Shown here: positions 17,122-26,045 of the stretch, piece after piece | How the letters are laid out: each line of letters starts with the position of its first letter | Numbering within the stretch: the first letter of the stretch is position 1 | NCBI RefSeq assembly: GCF_000269985.1 | Contig: NC_016109.1 | Coordinates: 5,208,001-5,272,000, forward strand | Length of the DNA stretch: 64,000 nucleotides | Direction of reading: 5' to 3' | DNA from: Kitasatospora setae KM-6054 | GTDB lineage: Bacteria; Actinomycetota; Actinomycetes; Streptomycetales; Streptomycetaceae | Position numbers and translations under genes: made by a program | The notes under the pieces: generated by a model | What the model was told of the DNA's origin: nothing | The model's database searches: none | What the model saw: the letters and a program-made list of their open reading frames with translations, nothing else

Positions 17122-18222
17122 TTACCGCTTGGTAGCTCCGGCGTCATCCGCCTCCGGATGTGAGTTGGCCGACCCGGCCGGGCCGGAGCGCTCAGCGGTG
17201 TCGACGGCGCCGGCCGGCTGGGCGTCCGCGCCGCGGGGCAGCGCCAGTCGGAAGCGCTGCTTCAGCGTCGCCCACCGCCAGGTGCCGTTCTCCGGGCCCG
17301 CCGCCGTCACCTCGGTGCCCGACCGCCCCGCCGCCGCCGCGGCCGCCACCGCCACCGGCAGCACCGCCTGCGGCTCCGCCGCGCCGCCCGCCGCCGACTC
17401 CTGCGGCCACAGCCCGAGCGCCGCGCACACCGAGGGCAGCAGCGCCATCGCCGCCGTCGCGTACCCCTGCGCGGACGGGTGGTAGCGGTCCGAGGCGAAC
17501 AGCTCCGGACGGGTCGCGAACTCCGGGCCCAGCAGCGACCCCAGCGAGACCGTCCGGCCCCCCGCCTCCACCACCGCGATGGTCTGCGCCGCCGCGAGCT
17601 GCCGACTCACCCGCCGCGCCACCCAGCGCAGCGGCGGCCGAACCGGCTTGATCGTGCCCAGATCCGGGCAGGTGCCCACCACCACCCGGCAGCCCGCCGA
17701 GACCAGCCGACCCACCGCCTCGCCCAGCTCCCGCACGCTCCGGGCCGCCGGGGCGTGCCGGGTCACGTCGTTCGCCCCGACCATCACCACCGCGACGTCC
17801 GGCCGGTGCGGCAGCGCCAGCTCCAACTGCCGCGCCAGATCCGACGAGCGCGAACCCGAACGCGCCACGTTCACCAACCGCACCCGACGCTCCGCGACCG
17901 ACGCCAACCCCGACGCGAGCAGCGCGCCCGGCGTCTCCCGGGCCCGCCGCACCCCGAGCCCGGCCGCCGTCGAATCGCCCAGGAACGCCAGCACCAGCGG
18001 CTCCCGCGAGTCCGCCGGGTCGGCGAAACCCTCGCCGTACACCCCGTCCGCGTGCGGCGGGTCCCCGTCCAGCACGCCGATCGCCCGGATCGCCATCCGG
18101 CTCTCGGTCAACAGCACCCCCGCCAGACCCACCCCCAGCAGCCCCAGCCCACCACCCCCGTACGCCGCCGCGGTGGCGATCCGCCGCGCCACCCGGGCCC
18201 TCGACGCCTGCGAGCCGGCCAT
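17122..18222 (-). CDS. SGNH/GDSL-family lipase or esterase, membrane-anchored
   Basis: The 366-aa protein has an N-terminal transmembrane segment (about residues 20-40, YGGGGLGLLGVGLAGVLL) followed by an SGNH hydrolase domain. Block I is LAFLGDSTAAG (nucleophile Ser84), block III is VMVGANDVT, and block V ASDRYHPSAQGY supplies the Asp/His pair. Such enzymes hydrolyse esters of lipids or carbohydrates outside the membrane. The C-terminal about 80 residues are Ala/Gly-rich and probably disordered. The ATG at 18222 gives MAGSQASRARV; upstream extension would add an unlikely Arg-rich stretch. Confidence 0.88.
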   Translation of the reverse strand: MAGSQASRARVARRIATAAAYGGGGLGLLGVGLAGVLLTESRMAIRAIGVLDGDPPHADGVYGEGFADPADSREPLVLAFLGDSTAAGLGVRRARETPGALLASGLASVAERRVRLVNVARSGSRSSDLARQLELALPHRPDVAVVMVGANDVTRHAPAARSVRELGEAVGRLVSAGCRVVVGTCPDLGTIKPVRPPLRWVARRVSRQLAAAQTIAVVEAGGRTVSLGSLLGPEFATRPELFASDRYHPSAQGYATAAMALLPSVCAALGLWPQESAAGGAAEPQAVLPVAVAAAAAAGRSGTEVTAAGPENGTWRWATLKQRFRLALPRGADAQPAGAVDTAERSGPAGSANSHPEADDAGATKR

Positions 18223-18319
18223 CGGCAACCCCCTCTCCACTCCGCACACCGGTACCCCAGTGGTACCCCCGGAGCGCCTCCGCGTACCGGCTCGCCGGGG
18301 GAGGACCACCCGGCTGCCG

Positions 18320-18480
18320 GACGGGGGGCGCCTGCGGCGGGTGGGGAGGGGGTGGGGGGCGCCTGCGGTGGGTGGGTGGGTGGGTGGGTGGGGGCGGTGG
18401 CGGGGTGGCGGGTTCTGGGTGGGGTGGTTTCGTGGTGGGGGGTGGGGGCAGGGGGGTGGGGCCTAGGCTGGGGGTTTCGG
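18320..18480 (+). repeat. Extremely G-rich tract with GGGT repeats, quadruplex-prone
   Basis: The plus strand is almost all G and T, with a run of about six GGGT units at 18367-18392 and several further G runs up to 18472. Two copies of GGGGCGCCTGCGG occur at its start. A TAGGCT box lies near 18463. It forms the whole upstream region of cbs and is strongly predicted to fold as G-quadruplexes. Confidence 0.8.
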
Positions 18481-18514
18481 CACATCAGTGATGCCATCGA
18501 CCGGGAGGACCCCC

Positions 18515-19915
18515 GTGCGGTACCACAATTCGATCATCGAGCTGGTCGGCGACACCCCGTTGGTGAAGCTCAACAAGGTCGCCGAGGGGATCAGCGCCAC
18601 CGTGTTGGCGAAGGTCGAGTACTTCAATCCGGGCGGTTCGGTGAAGGACCGGATCGCGATGCGGATGATCGAGGCGGCGGAGGCGTCCGGGGCGCTCAAG
18701 CCCGGGGGCACCATCGTCGAGCCCACCAGCGGGAACACCGGGGTGGGGCTGGCGATCGTGGCCCAGCAGAAGGGCTACAAGTGCATCTTCGTCTGCCCGG
18801 ACAAGGTGTCCACGGACAAGATCAACACGCTCCGGGCGTACGGCGCCGAGGTCGTGGTCTGCCCGACCGCGGTCGCGCCGGAGCACCCGGACTCGTACTA
18901 CAACGTCTCGGACCGGCTGGTCCGGGAGACCCCGAACGCGTGGAAGCCGGACCAGTACTCCAACCCGGAGAACCCGGCCTCGCACTACCACTCCACCGGC
19001 CCGGAGCTGTGGGAGCAGACCGAGGGGCGGATCACCCACTTCGTGGCGGGCGTCGGCACCGGCGGGACGATCTCGGGGACCGGCAACTACCTGAAGGAGG
19101 TCTCCGGCGGGAAGGTCCAGGTCGTCGGGGCGGACCCGGAGGGCTCGGTGTACTCGGGCGGCACCGGGCGGCCGTACCTGGTGGAGGGCGTCGGCGAGGA
19201 CTTCTGGCCGACCGCGTACGACCGGCAGGTCGCGGACCGGATCGTGGCGGTCTCGGACAAGGACTCGTTCCGGATGACCCGCCGGCTGGCCAAGGAGGAG
19301 GGGCTGCTGGTCGGCGGCTCCTGCGGGATGGCCGTGGTGGCGGCGCTGGAGGTGGCCCGCGAGCTGGGGCCGGACGACGTGGTGGTGGTGCTGCTGCCGG
19401 ACGGTGGCCGCGGCTACCTGTCGAAGATCTTCAACGACGACTGGATGGCCGACTACGGCTTCCTGCCGACCGCGACCGACGAGGCGCACATCGGCGAGGT
19501 GCTGGGCCGCAAGGACGCGCTGGAGCACGAGGGCATCCCGCAGTTCGTGCACATGCACCCGAACGAGACGGTGGCCGAGGCGGTCCGGGTGCTGCGGGAC
19601 TTCGGCGTCTCGCAGATGCCGGTGGTCTCCCAGGGCGCCGGGCACCCGGACATCATGGCCGGCGAGGTGGTCGGCTCGGTGGTCGAGCGGGAACTGCTGG
19701 AGGCCCTGTTCAGCGGGCGGATCCAGCTGACCGACAGCCTCGACAGGGTGATGTCCAAGCCGCTGCCGGTGGTCGGTTCCGGCGAGTCGGTGACCAACCT
19801 GATGGCGGTGCTGGAGAAGGCCGACGCGGTGGTGGTGCTGGTCGAGGGCAAGCCGCAGGGCATCGTGACCCGGCAGGACCTGCTGGCCTTCCTGACCTCC
19901 CGGGCCGGCCACTGA
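18515..19915 (+). CDS. cbs: Cystathionine beta-synthase
   Basis: The 466-aa PLP enzyme condenses serine (or O-acetylserine) with homocysteine. PLP binds Lys44 in NPGGSVKDRIA; SGNTGVGLA and VGTGGTISGTG form the phosphate and substrate sites. A C-terminal pair of CBS domains (about 335-466, QFVHMHPNETVAEAVRVLRD and later NLMAVLEKADAVVVLVEG) probably senses adenosyl ligands. The GTG at 18515 has GGGAGGA four to five bases upstream and gives VRYHNSIIELVGDTPLVKL. The gene pairs functionally with metB at 24869 in transsulfuration between cysteine and methionine. Confidence 0.95.
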   Translation: MRYHNSIIELVGDTPLVKLNKVAEGISATVLAKVEYFNPGGSVKDRIAMRMIEAAEASGALKPGGTIVEPTSGNTGVGLAIVAQQKGYKCIFVCPDKVSTDKINTLRAYGAEVVVCPTAVAPEHPDSYYNVSDRLVRETPNAWKPDQYSNPENPASHYHSTGPELWEQTEGRITHFVAGVGTGGTISGTGNYLKEVSGGKVQVVGADPEGSVYSGGTGRPYLVEGVGEDFWPTAYDRQVADRIVAVSDKDSFRMTRRLAKEEGLLVGGSCGMAVVAALEVARELGPDDVVVVLLPDGGRGYLSKIFNDDWMADYGFLPTATDEAHIGEVLGRKDALEHEGIPQFVHMHPNETVAEAVRVLRDFGVSQMPVVSQGAGHPDIMAGEVVGSVVERELLEALFSGRIQLTDSLDRVMSKPLPVVGSGESVTNLMAVLEKADAVVVLVEGKPQGIVTRQDLLAFLTSRAGH

Positions 19916-20416
19916 GCCCGTGGCCCACTGAGCCCGCCGGCCCGGTAGCCCGCCGGCCCGGGGCGGGATTCGTCCGTCCGGGTGAAAGCGCGGGGCCCGG
20001 GTCGGTTGGTACCCGGACGTCACAACTGCGCATCACCGGGTTAACACGGGCAGGGCATCTTTGAAGCACGGCAGAAAAGCCGAAAGCGGTGGCGAAGGAC
20101 GACGGGAGCGGCTCCCCGGACTCCGGAACCACCAAGGACACGACCGGTCGGCCCTGACCCGGCCCACCGTGTCCGGTCCGCGGGAGGCGCCGTCGTCCCG
20201 CCCCTGTCATCAGGGTGCGGCGGTTCCCGCGGCAGATGTCGCGCCGCGAGGCGCGGCTCCGCGCGGCTCCCGGGTGGGGGTGCCCGCGCGGAGGAGAGCG
20301 GGGCCGGTCCGGTTCGTCCGGGCCGGCCCCTCCTCGTGCCGCTCCCGGGTCGTGCCGTCCCCGGCCCCCGGAGCGCTCGTTTCCGGAAGGGTGTGCGAGG
20401 CCCTAGGCTCGCTGGC
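19916..20416. other. 501-bp intergenic region, no clear gene
   Basis: No gene with good support is seen. The sequence around 20040-20165 is less GC-rich and contains several short complementary segments (GGGAGCGGCTCCC, and GGTGG...CCACC spanning it) that could fold. It also holds a 30-codon open stretch ending in TGA near 20158 with hydrophilic composition. No match to a known riboswitch is recognised. Confidence 0.35.
20404..20409 (+). promoter_or_regulatory. TAGGCT -10 box, leaderless start
   Basis: TAGGCT stands seven bases before the ATG at 20417, with no ribosome binding site between. Confidence 0.6.
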
Positions 20417-20743
20417 ATGACCAGCACCGACCTGCCCGAGCAGGACGCCCCGCGCTACGTTCGCCTCACCATCGAGCTGATCGCCGAGATCACCGACGAG
20501 GGGGCCCTGAAGGCCGCCGCGCTCACCCAGGTCTCCGACGACGAGTACCTGGACGACGAGGAGCGGGCCCAGGCCGTCGAGGCCATCGAGGTGGACCCGA
20601 CCGGCTCGCTCGCCCACTTCGTCGACCCGGTCGCCCTGCTCGGCGACGTCCCCGGCGTGGAGCTTGCCTCCGCGACCTGGGAGTCCGCCAGCACCGACTA
20701 CGACCCCGACGACGAGAGCTGGGACGAGTACGAGGTGCAGTGA
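20417..20743 (+). CDS. Acidic hypothetical protein, 108 aa
   Basis: The product is strongly acidic, with YVRLTIELIAEITDEGALK near the N-terminus and a Tyr/Asp-rich tail (YDPDDESWDEYEVQ). It is cytoplasmic with no recognised domain. A TAGGCT box seven bases upstream of the ATG suggests leaderless transcription, and an intrinsic terminator with a T run follows 21 bp after the stop, so the gene is probably monocistronic. Confidence 0.8.
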   Translation: MTSTDLPEQDAPRYVRLTIELIAEITDEGALKAAALTQVSDDEYLDDEERAQAVEAIEVDPTGSLAHFVDPVALLGDVPGVELASATWESASTDYDPDDESWDEYEVQ

Positions 20744-20764
20744 CGCCTCCGCCCAGCGGTCGAG

Positions 20765-20796
20765 AGCCCGGTCCGGTACCCCCGGACCGGGCTTTT
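20765..20796 (+). terminator. Intrinsic terminator with T run
   Basis: AGCCCGGTCCGG and CCGGACCGGGCT pair perfectly around TACCC and are followed by TTTG. Confidence 0.9.
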
Positions 20797-20873
20797 GTCC
20801 GTTCTGCGCAGCACTTGGGTACTCTCGTACGATCTGCACATAAATGCGTGATCTTGGGACGAGGAGCGTGGTC

Positions 20874-22154
20874 GTGACCGCAGGGGAGAAGCAGGACCGG
20901 CCGCGCGGCGGCAACTGGAGCCGGCGCGGGATGCTCTCCGGGCTGCTGGGCGCTCCGGTGCTGCTGGTCGCGGCCTGTTCGGGCGGCGGGGGCGGCAAGG
21001 ACGGGTCCGGCGGGTCCGCGGCGGGCTCGGAGCCCGCCGCGTCCGGGGCCTCCGGCTCCCCGTCGACCAGCCCGAGGGCCTCGGTCGCGCAGATCACCGT
21101 CACGCCCGCCGACGGCGCCACCGCGGCGCCGTTCACCCAGCCGGTCACCGTCACCGTGCTGGACGGCACGCTGACCTCGGTGACCGTCACCGACGGCACC
21201 GGCAAGCGGATAGCGGGGCAGCTCGCCGCCGACGGCGCCAGCTGGACCTCCACCGCGAAGCTCTCCAGCGGCAGCACGTACACCGTCGCGGCCTCGGCCG
21301 TGGACAAGGACAAGCGCCCGGCGGACGCCAACGCGAGCTTCTCGACCGCCTCCCCGGCCAACACCTTCGTCGGCTACTTCACCCCCGAGGACGGCTCCAC
21401 CGTCGGCGTCGGCATGCCGGTGTCGATCAACTTCAACAAGGCGATCACCGACCGGAAGGCCGTCCAGCAGGCGATCACCGTGGTCGCCGACCCGCCGGTG
21501 GAGATCGTCGGCCACTGGTTCGACTCCACCCGGCTCGACTTCCGCCCCGAGCAGTACTGGGCGAAGGGCACCCGGGTCACCCTCAAGCTGCGGCTCAAGG
21601 ACGTGGCCGGCGCCAAGGGCGTGTACGGGACGCAGTCCAAGGACGTCACCTTCACCGTCGGCCGCAGCCAGGTCTCCACCGCCGACCTCAGGGCCGACAC
21701 CCTCACCGTCCGCACCGACGGGCAGGTCACCGCCACCTACCCGGTGATCGGCGGCGCCCCCGAACACCGCACCTGGGGCGGGAAGCTGGTGATCTCCGAG
21801 AAGTACCAGCAGACCCGGATGAACTCCAGCACGGTCGGCCTCGGCAGCGAGTACGACATCCCGGACGTGCCGCACGCGCAGCGGCTGACCACCTCGGGCA
21901 CCTTCATCCACGGCAACTACTGGTCGCCCGCCTCGCAGTTCGGCAACGACAACACCAGCCACGGCTGCATCGCGCTCCAGGACGTGCAGGGCGGGAACGA
22001 CCCGACCACCAGCGCGGCGAAGTTCTACGCGAGCTCGATGGTCGGCGACGTGGTCGAGGTGGTCAACTCCGGTGACCGCACGGTGAATCCGGGCAACGGC
22101 CTGAACGGCTGGAACATGGCCTGGGCGGACTGGGTGGCGGGGAGCGCCGTCTGA
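20874..22154 (+). CDS. L,D-transpeptidase lipoprotein with Ig-like domains
   Basis: The 426-aa protein makes 3-3 (or related) peptidoglycan cross-links outside the membrane. A lipobox, LLVAAC, lies near residue 32-37 after a twin-Arg-like RRGM. Two immunoglobulin-like domains follow (about 75-150 and 155-245), then the YkuD catalytic domain with IHGNYW and the active-site SHGCIALQD (Cys near residue 371). This is the LdtMt2-like layout of actinobacteria. The GTG at 20874 is chosen because GAGGAG lies about seven bases upstream; an ATG at 20844 is the alternative. Confidence 0.92.
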   Translation: MTAGEKQDRPRGGNWSRRGMLSGLLGAPVLLVAACSGGGGGKDGSGGSAAGSEPAASGASGSPSTSPRASVAQITVTPADGATAAPFTQPVTVTVLDGTLTSVTVTDGTGKRIAGQLAADGASWTSTAKLSSGSTYTVAASAVDKDKRPADANASFSTASPANTFVGYFTPEDGSTVGVGMPVSINFNKAITDRKAVQQAITVVADPPVEIVGHWFDSTRLDFRPEQYWAKGTRVTLKLRLKDVAGAKGVYGTQSKDVTFTVGRSQVSTADLRADTLTVRTDGQVTATYPVIGGAPEHRTWGGKLVISEKYQQTRMNSSTVGLGSEYDIPDVPHAQRLTTSGTFIHGNYWSPASQFGNDNTSHGCIALQDVQGGNDPTTSAAKFYASSMVGDVVEVVNSGDRTVNPGNGLNGWNMAWADWVAGSAV

Positions 22155-22347
22155 CCCGGCCGCGGGCGGTCCGGGGGCCGGGCCCGAACCGGATCCGGTT
22201 CGGGCACGGAACGGCAGGGGGGATGTGAGAGCCGTCTAAACGAATGGTAAAAATATTCGCGTGCGGGGGGACGCGCCATTGTGCTGAGCTTGCCTCCGCG
22301 GCAGGGCCGACCGGGCCCGAACCGCCTCCAGTAGCAGGAGCCAAGCC

Positions 22348-23640
22348 ATCAACAGCGCCATTCGCCGCCGTTCCGTCCGCGCGGCCATAGCCGTCACCAC
22401 CGGAGCCGTCCTGATCGGCGGCGGCGTCGCCGCCTGCGGCACCGTCGAGCAGCTGACCACCGGCCAGAAGGTCCAGAAGGCGTTCGACCGGATCGGCGAG
22501 GCCAAGTCCGTCAAGGTCGACCTCTCGCTGGACGCCACCGCCGAGCAGCTGGTCGCCTTCGGCAAGGCCGCGGACGACCCGATCGACCGGAAGGCCGCCG
22601 ACCTCCTCTCCGACCTCTCGCTCTCCCTGACCGTCGGCTTCGACAAGCCGCTCAAGGAGACCGGGTTCTTCGAGAACGGCTGCGACACGGCCGGCACGGA
22701 TACCGGCGACACCAAGGGCATGGCGCTCGACTACGCGCTGAACAGCAAGAAGGACGGCAAGCCCTACGCCGACATCCGGGTCATCGGCGACAAGGCGTAC
22801 GCCAAGGTCGACTTCCGCGGCATCGCCAAGCTGGCCAGCGAGGACCCGGCCGGCATCGACGACCTGCCGCCCGAGGCCGCCCCGCTCAAGGACCTGGTCG
22901 ACGGCAAGTGGGTCTCGATCGACACCGCCGAGTTCGGCAAGCTCGCCCAGGAAGTGCCCGGCTTCGGCGCGCTGGGCGGCACCGGCGGAGGCACCGGCAA
23001 GGGCACCGGCTCGAAGGGCGCGCCCAGCCCCGACCCGTCGATCGCCAGGAGCGCCTGCGAGTCGGTCAAGAAGGCCTTCGGCGACAACATCAGGCTGGAG
23101 GACAAGGGCAAGACCGACGGCGTCGAGCTGATCCGGGTCTCCGCGCCCGCCCGCCCGCTGGTCAAGAGCCTGTACGAGTCGTTCAGCAAGATCGCCAAGG
23201 ACACCGCCCCGAACTACCCGCTGTTCCCCGGCGACAAGGGCTTCGACAGCGTGCCGAACCGCAACTTCCACGCCGACCTGCAGCTCAAGGACGGCAACCT
23301 CCAGGCGATCACCTTCGACGTCGCCCAGTTCGCCGACAGCACCAGCTGGTCGACCCACCTCCCGCTGCGCTTCGGCATCTCCACCGGCGCCGGCGAGGTC
23401 ACCGCACCGGCCGGCGCCACCCCGCTCGCCGCGGACCAACTCGGCGGGCTGTTCTCCTCGTTCGTCGGGGAGCCGGGTGACGAGACGGACTACGAGGACT
23501 TCGGCCCCGGCACCCCGCTGACCGAGTCCCAGTTCGCCGAACTGGAGAAGCTCGGCATCGACCGGCCGACCGCCGAGCAGATGAACAAGAGCGGTCTCGA
23601 ATTCGCCGACATCAAGCAGCTCGCTCCCGAACTCACCTGA
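22348..23640 (+). CDS. Lipoprotein, probable AUC start codon
   Basis: The 430-aa product has Arg residues (NSAIRRRSVR), a hydrophobic stretch and lipobox GVAAC, so it is a signal-peptide-bearing lipoprotein. The rest is soluble and Lys/Asp-rich and may be of the LppX/LprG-like general type, though no family is certain. From the upstream in-frame stop (TGA at 22285) to the end of the signal peptide core there is no ATG, GTG or TTG. AGGAG at 22336-22340 stands seven bases before ATC at 22348, which makes AUC the likely initiation codon. An internal ATG at 22720 would lose the signal peptide and lipobox. Confidence 0.75.
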   Translation: MNSAIRRRSVRAAIAVTTGAVLIGGGVAACGTVEQLTTGQKVQKAFDRIGEAKSVKVDLSLDATAEQLVAFGKAADDPIDRKAADLLSDLSLSLTVGFDKPLKETGFFENGCDTAGTDTGDTKGMALDYALNSKKDGKPYADIRVIGDKAYAKVDFRGIAKLASEDPAGIDDLPPEAAPLKDLVDGKWVSIDTAEFGKLAQEVPGFGALGGTGGGTGKGTGSKGAPSPDPSIARSACESVKKAFGDNIRLEDKGKTDGVELIRVSAPARPLVKSLYESFSKIAKDTAPNYPLFPGDKGFDSVPNRNFHADLQLKDGNLQAITFDVAQFADSTSWSTHLPLRFGISTGAGEVTAPAGATPLAADQLGGLFSSFVGEPGDETDYEDFGPGTPLTESQFAELEKLGIDRPTAEQMNKSGLEFADIKQLAPELT

Positions 23641-23658
23641 GCCACAAGGGAGTTGCCG

Positions 23659-23696
23659 CCACGGCCCGGCGCAGGAACCCCTGCGGCGGGCCGTGG
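23659..23696 (+). terminator. Hairpin after the AUC-start lipoprotein gene
   Basis: CCACGGCCC plus GCGCAGG pairs with CCTGCGGC and GGGCCGTGG, with one small bulge, 18 bp after the stop. Confidence 0.7.
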
Positions 23697-23776
23697 TGCG
23701 TTCGGGGCGCTCGGGGACGGGTGGCGCGGGGCAGTGCGACGTCCGGAAGCCGCCGGTCCGGGGCGCCGTCCGGGCG

Positions 23777-23782
23777 CAGGCT
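23777..23782 (+). promoter_or_regulatory. CAGGCT -10-like box, leaderless start
   Basis: CAGGCT stands six bases (GGGGGC) before the ATG at 23789; the same CAGGCTGGGGGCATG arrangement recurs at 49096. Confidence 0.5.
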
Positions 23783-23788
23783 GGGGGC

Positions 23789-24322
23789 ATGGAAACCACT
23801 GCCGCCCCTGAAGCCGCCGAGGCCCCTGTGATCCCTGCGACCGCAGGGATCGGCTTGGACGTCCGGGCCGTCCCCGCCGAGGTGCTCGCCGGGCTGCGCC
23901 GGGCCGACGACGCCGGGCGGGCCCGGGCGGCCGAGACCACCGAGGCCGGCGGCCACCCGCTGCGCTGCTGCCTGACCAGGGCCCGGCCCGGCGACCGGAT
24001 CGTCCTGCTGTCGTACGCGCCGCTGCTGCGCTGGGCCGCCGAGACCGGCTGCGACCCCGGGCCGTACCTGGAGACCGGCCCGGTCTTCGTGCACGCCGAG
24101 CCGTGCGCCGGCCACCCCGGCGGCTGGCCGGCGGGCTTCCACGGCGGGCACCGGGTGCTGCGGGCCTATTCGGCGGACGGCCGGATCCTCGGCGGCCGGA
24201 TCGGCGAGCCCGAGGAACTCCCGCTGATCGCCGCCGAGTTGCTGGCCGACCCGGCGAACGCCGTGCTGCACGTGCGGGCCGTCGAGTACGGCTGCTTCCT
24301 GCACGAGGTGCGGCGGGCCTGA
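23789..24322 (+). CDS. DUF1203-type protein
   Basis: The 177-aa cytoplasmic protein contains HPLRCCLTRARPGDRIVLLSY, GPVFVHAEPCAG and HVRAVEYGCFLHEV. These are landmarks of the DUF1203 family, whose function is unknown. The clustered Cys and His residues suggest metal or thiol chemistry but this is not established. The ATG at 23789 leaves METTAAPEAAEAP and is preceded by CAGGCT rather than a Shine-Dalgarno site. It converges on the cupin gene. Confidence 0.75.
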   Translation: METTAAPEAAEAPVIPATAGIGLDVRAVPAEVLAGLRRADDAGRARAAETTEAGGHPLRCCLTRARPGDRIVLLSYAPLLRWAAETGCDPGPYLETGPVFVHAEPCAGHPGGWPAGFHGGHRVLRAYSADGRILGGRIGEPEELPLIAAELLADPANAVLHVRAVEYGCFLHEVRRA

Positions 24323-24331
24323 ACGGCCCGC

Positions 24332-24703
24332 TCAGCTCCGGGGCTTCGCGTAGTCGGCGTAGCCCTGCCAGTCGAGCACCACGCAGGGCACGTCGCCGAC
24401 CACCCAGGCGTCGTGCCCGGGCGGGCAGAGCATGAAGTCGCCCGCGCCGAACTCGGCGGCCTCGCCGTCGTCCATCTCCACCCGCAGCCGGCCGGAGATC
24501 ACGTAACCGGCGTGCGCGGCCCGGCAGCTGTCCGTGCCGGCGATCGGCTTCACGTGCTCCGACCAGCGCCAGCCCGGCTCGAAGACCGCCCGGCCGACGC
24601 CGCCGGCCGCCAGGTTGACCAGCGCCAACTGCCCCTTGCCGCCCTCGAACGGGCGGACCTCCTCCGGTTCGTCCAGACTCATCCGCACCAACCCGGCCAT
24701 CAC
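24332..24703 (-). CDS. Cupin-domain protein
   Basis: The 123-aa protein is a single small cupin (beta-barrel). The first cupin motif is spread over GWRWSEHVKPI and AAHAGYVISGRLRVEMDDG; the second is FGAGDFMLCPPGHDAWVVGD. His and Glu residues in these motifs may hold a metal, but the substrate is unknown. The GTG at 24703 and the ATG at 24700 are adjacent; GGAGG lies six to nine bases upstream. Confidence 0.85.
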   Translation of the reverse strand: MMAGLVRMSLDEPEEVRPFEGGKGQLALVNLAAGGVGRAVFEPGWRWSEHVKPIAGTDSCRAAHAGYVISGRLRVEMDDGEAAEFGAGDFMLCPPGHDAWVVGDVPCVVLDWQGYADYAKPRS

Positions 24704-24855
24704 CGTTCACCTCCGGCCGAGAACGACCCGCGCCCGCCGGCGGGCGCGGCTGACCCCTCCATCCTCCGCACCCGACCGGCCCCGCGCGACGCGGGGCGGT
24801 CACCCGGCGGCCGGGCGCCCCGTCGCGGCACCCCCGATCGGACCATCCACCGCAC

Positions 24856-24861
24856 TAGGCT
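24856..24861 (+). promoter_or_regulatory. TAGGCT -10 box, leaderless start
   Basis: TAGGCT stands seven bases before the metB ATG at 24869, with no ribosome binding site. Confidence 0.6.
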
Positions 24862-24868
24862 CAGCCGT

Positions 24869-26023
24869 ATGACCGAGCACCAGCTTTCCCACGGCTTCGA
24901 GACCCTCGCCATCCACGCGGGGCAGGAAGCGGACCCCCGGACCGGGGCAGTCGTGACGCCGATCTACCAGGTGTCCACCTACAAGCAGGACGGCGTCGGC
25001 GGACTGCGCGAGGGCTACGAGTACAGCCGCTCCGCCAACCCGACCCGCACCGCGCTGGAGGAGTGCCTGGCCGCGATCGAGGGCGGCGCGCGCGGCCTCG
25101 CCTTCGCCTCCGGGCTGGCCGCCGAGGACACCCTGCTGCGCACCCTGCTCAAGCCCGGCGACCACATCGTCATCCCGAACGACGCGTACGGCGGCACCTT
25201 CCGGCTGTTCGCCAAGGTGCTGACCCGCTGGGGCGTCGAGTTCTCCGTCGCCGACACGCACCACCCGGAGAAGGTCCGCGAGGCGATCCGGCCGACCACC
25301 CGCGCGGTGTGGGTGGAGACCCCGTCCAACCCGCTGCTCGGCATCACCGACCTGGCCGCCGTCGCCGACATCGCGCACACCGCCGGCGCGAAGCTGGTCG
25401 TCGACAACACCTTCGCCAGCCCCTACCTGCAGCAGCCGATCGCGTTCGGCGCGGACGTCGTGGTGCACTCCACCACCAAGTACATGGGCGGGCACTCGGA
25501 CGTGGTCGGCGGCGCCCTGGTGGTGGCCGACCCGGGCCTGGCCGAGGAGGTCGCCTACCACCAGAACGCGATGGGCGCGGTGGCCGGGCCGTTCGACTCC
25601 TGGCTGGTGCTGCGCGGCATCAAGACGCTCGGCGTCCGGATGGACCGGCACTCGGAGAACGCCGAGAAGGTCGCCGAACTGCTGTCCGGCCACCCGAAGG
25701 TGACCCAGGTGCTCTACCCCGGCCTGCCCACCCACGCCGGGCACGACATCGCCGCCAAGCAGATGAAGGCGTTCGGCGGCATGGTGTCGTTCCGCGTCGC
25801 GGGCGGCGAGCAGGCGGCCGTCGAGGTCTGCAACCGGGCCGAACTCTTCACCCTGGGCGAGTCGCTGGGCGGCGTCGAGTCGCTGATCGAGCACCCCGGC
25901 CGGATGACCCACGCCTCCGCGGCCGGCTCCCCGCTGGAGGTGCCCGCCGACCTGGTGCGGATCTCGGTCGGCATCGAGGCCGCCGCCGACCTGCTCGCCG
26001 ACCTGGAGCAGGCGCTCGGCTGA
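24869..26023 (+). CDS. metB: Cystathionine gamma-synthase or lyase
   Basis: The 384-aa PLP enzyme belongs to the Cys/Met metabolism family. PLP Lys204 lies in VHSTTKYMGGHSDVVGG; EYSRSANPTRTALEECLA and PLLGITDL are further family blocks. It forms cystathionine from an activated homoserine and cysteine, or cleaves it, and sequence alone does not separate synthase from lyase. It is placed within about 5 kb of cbs, giving both arms of transsulfuration in one region. The ATG at 24869 yields MTEHQLSHGFETLAIHAG, the expected N-terminus. Confidence 0.92.
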   Translation: MTEHQLSHGFETLAIHAGQEADPRTGAVVTPIYQVSTYKQDGVGGLREGYEYSRSANPTRTALEECLAAIEGGARGLAFASGLAAEDTLLRTLLKPGDHIVIPNDAYGGTFRLFAKVLTRWGVEFSVADTHHPEKVREAIRPTTRAVWVETPSNPLLGITDLAAVADIAHTAGAKLVVDNTFASPYLQQPIAFGADVVVHSTTKYMGGHSDVVGGALVVADPGLAEEVAYHQNAMGAVAGPFDSWLVLRGIKTLGVRMDRHSENAEKVAELLSGHPKVTQVLYPGLPTHAGHDIAAKQMKAFGGMVSFRVAGGEQAAVEVCNRAELFTLGESLGGVESLIEHPGRMTHASAAGSPLEVPADLVRISVGIEAAADLLADLEQALG

Positions 26024-26045
26024 CCCGCCGTCGGCTCACGGGGGT

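Noticed and set aside
18320-18480. CRISPR-like repeats
   Set aside because: The units are GGGT simple repeats without spacers, so the tract is low-complexity sequence.
20040-20165. Possible riboswitch or small RNA between cbs and the next gene
   Set aside because: Complementary segments exist, but no consensus of a known riboswitch (SAM, cobalamin, TPP, FMN, ydaO, GEMM) could be matched, so only an intergenic note is given.
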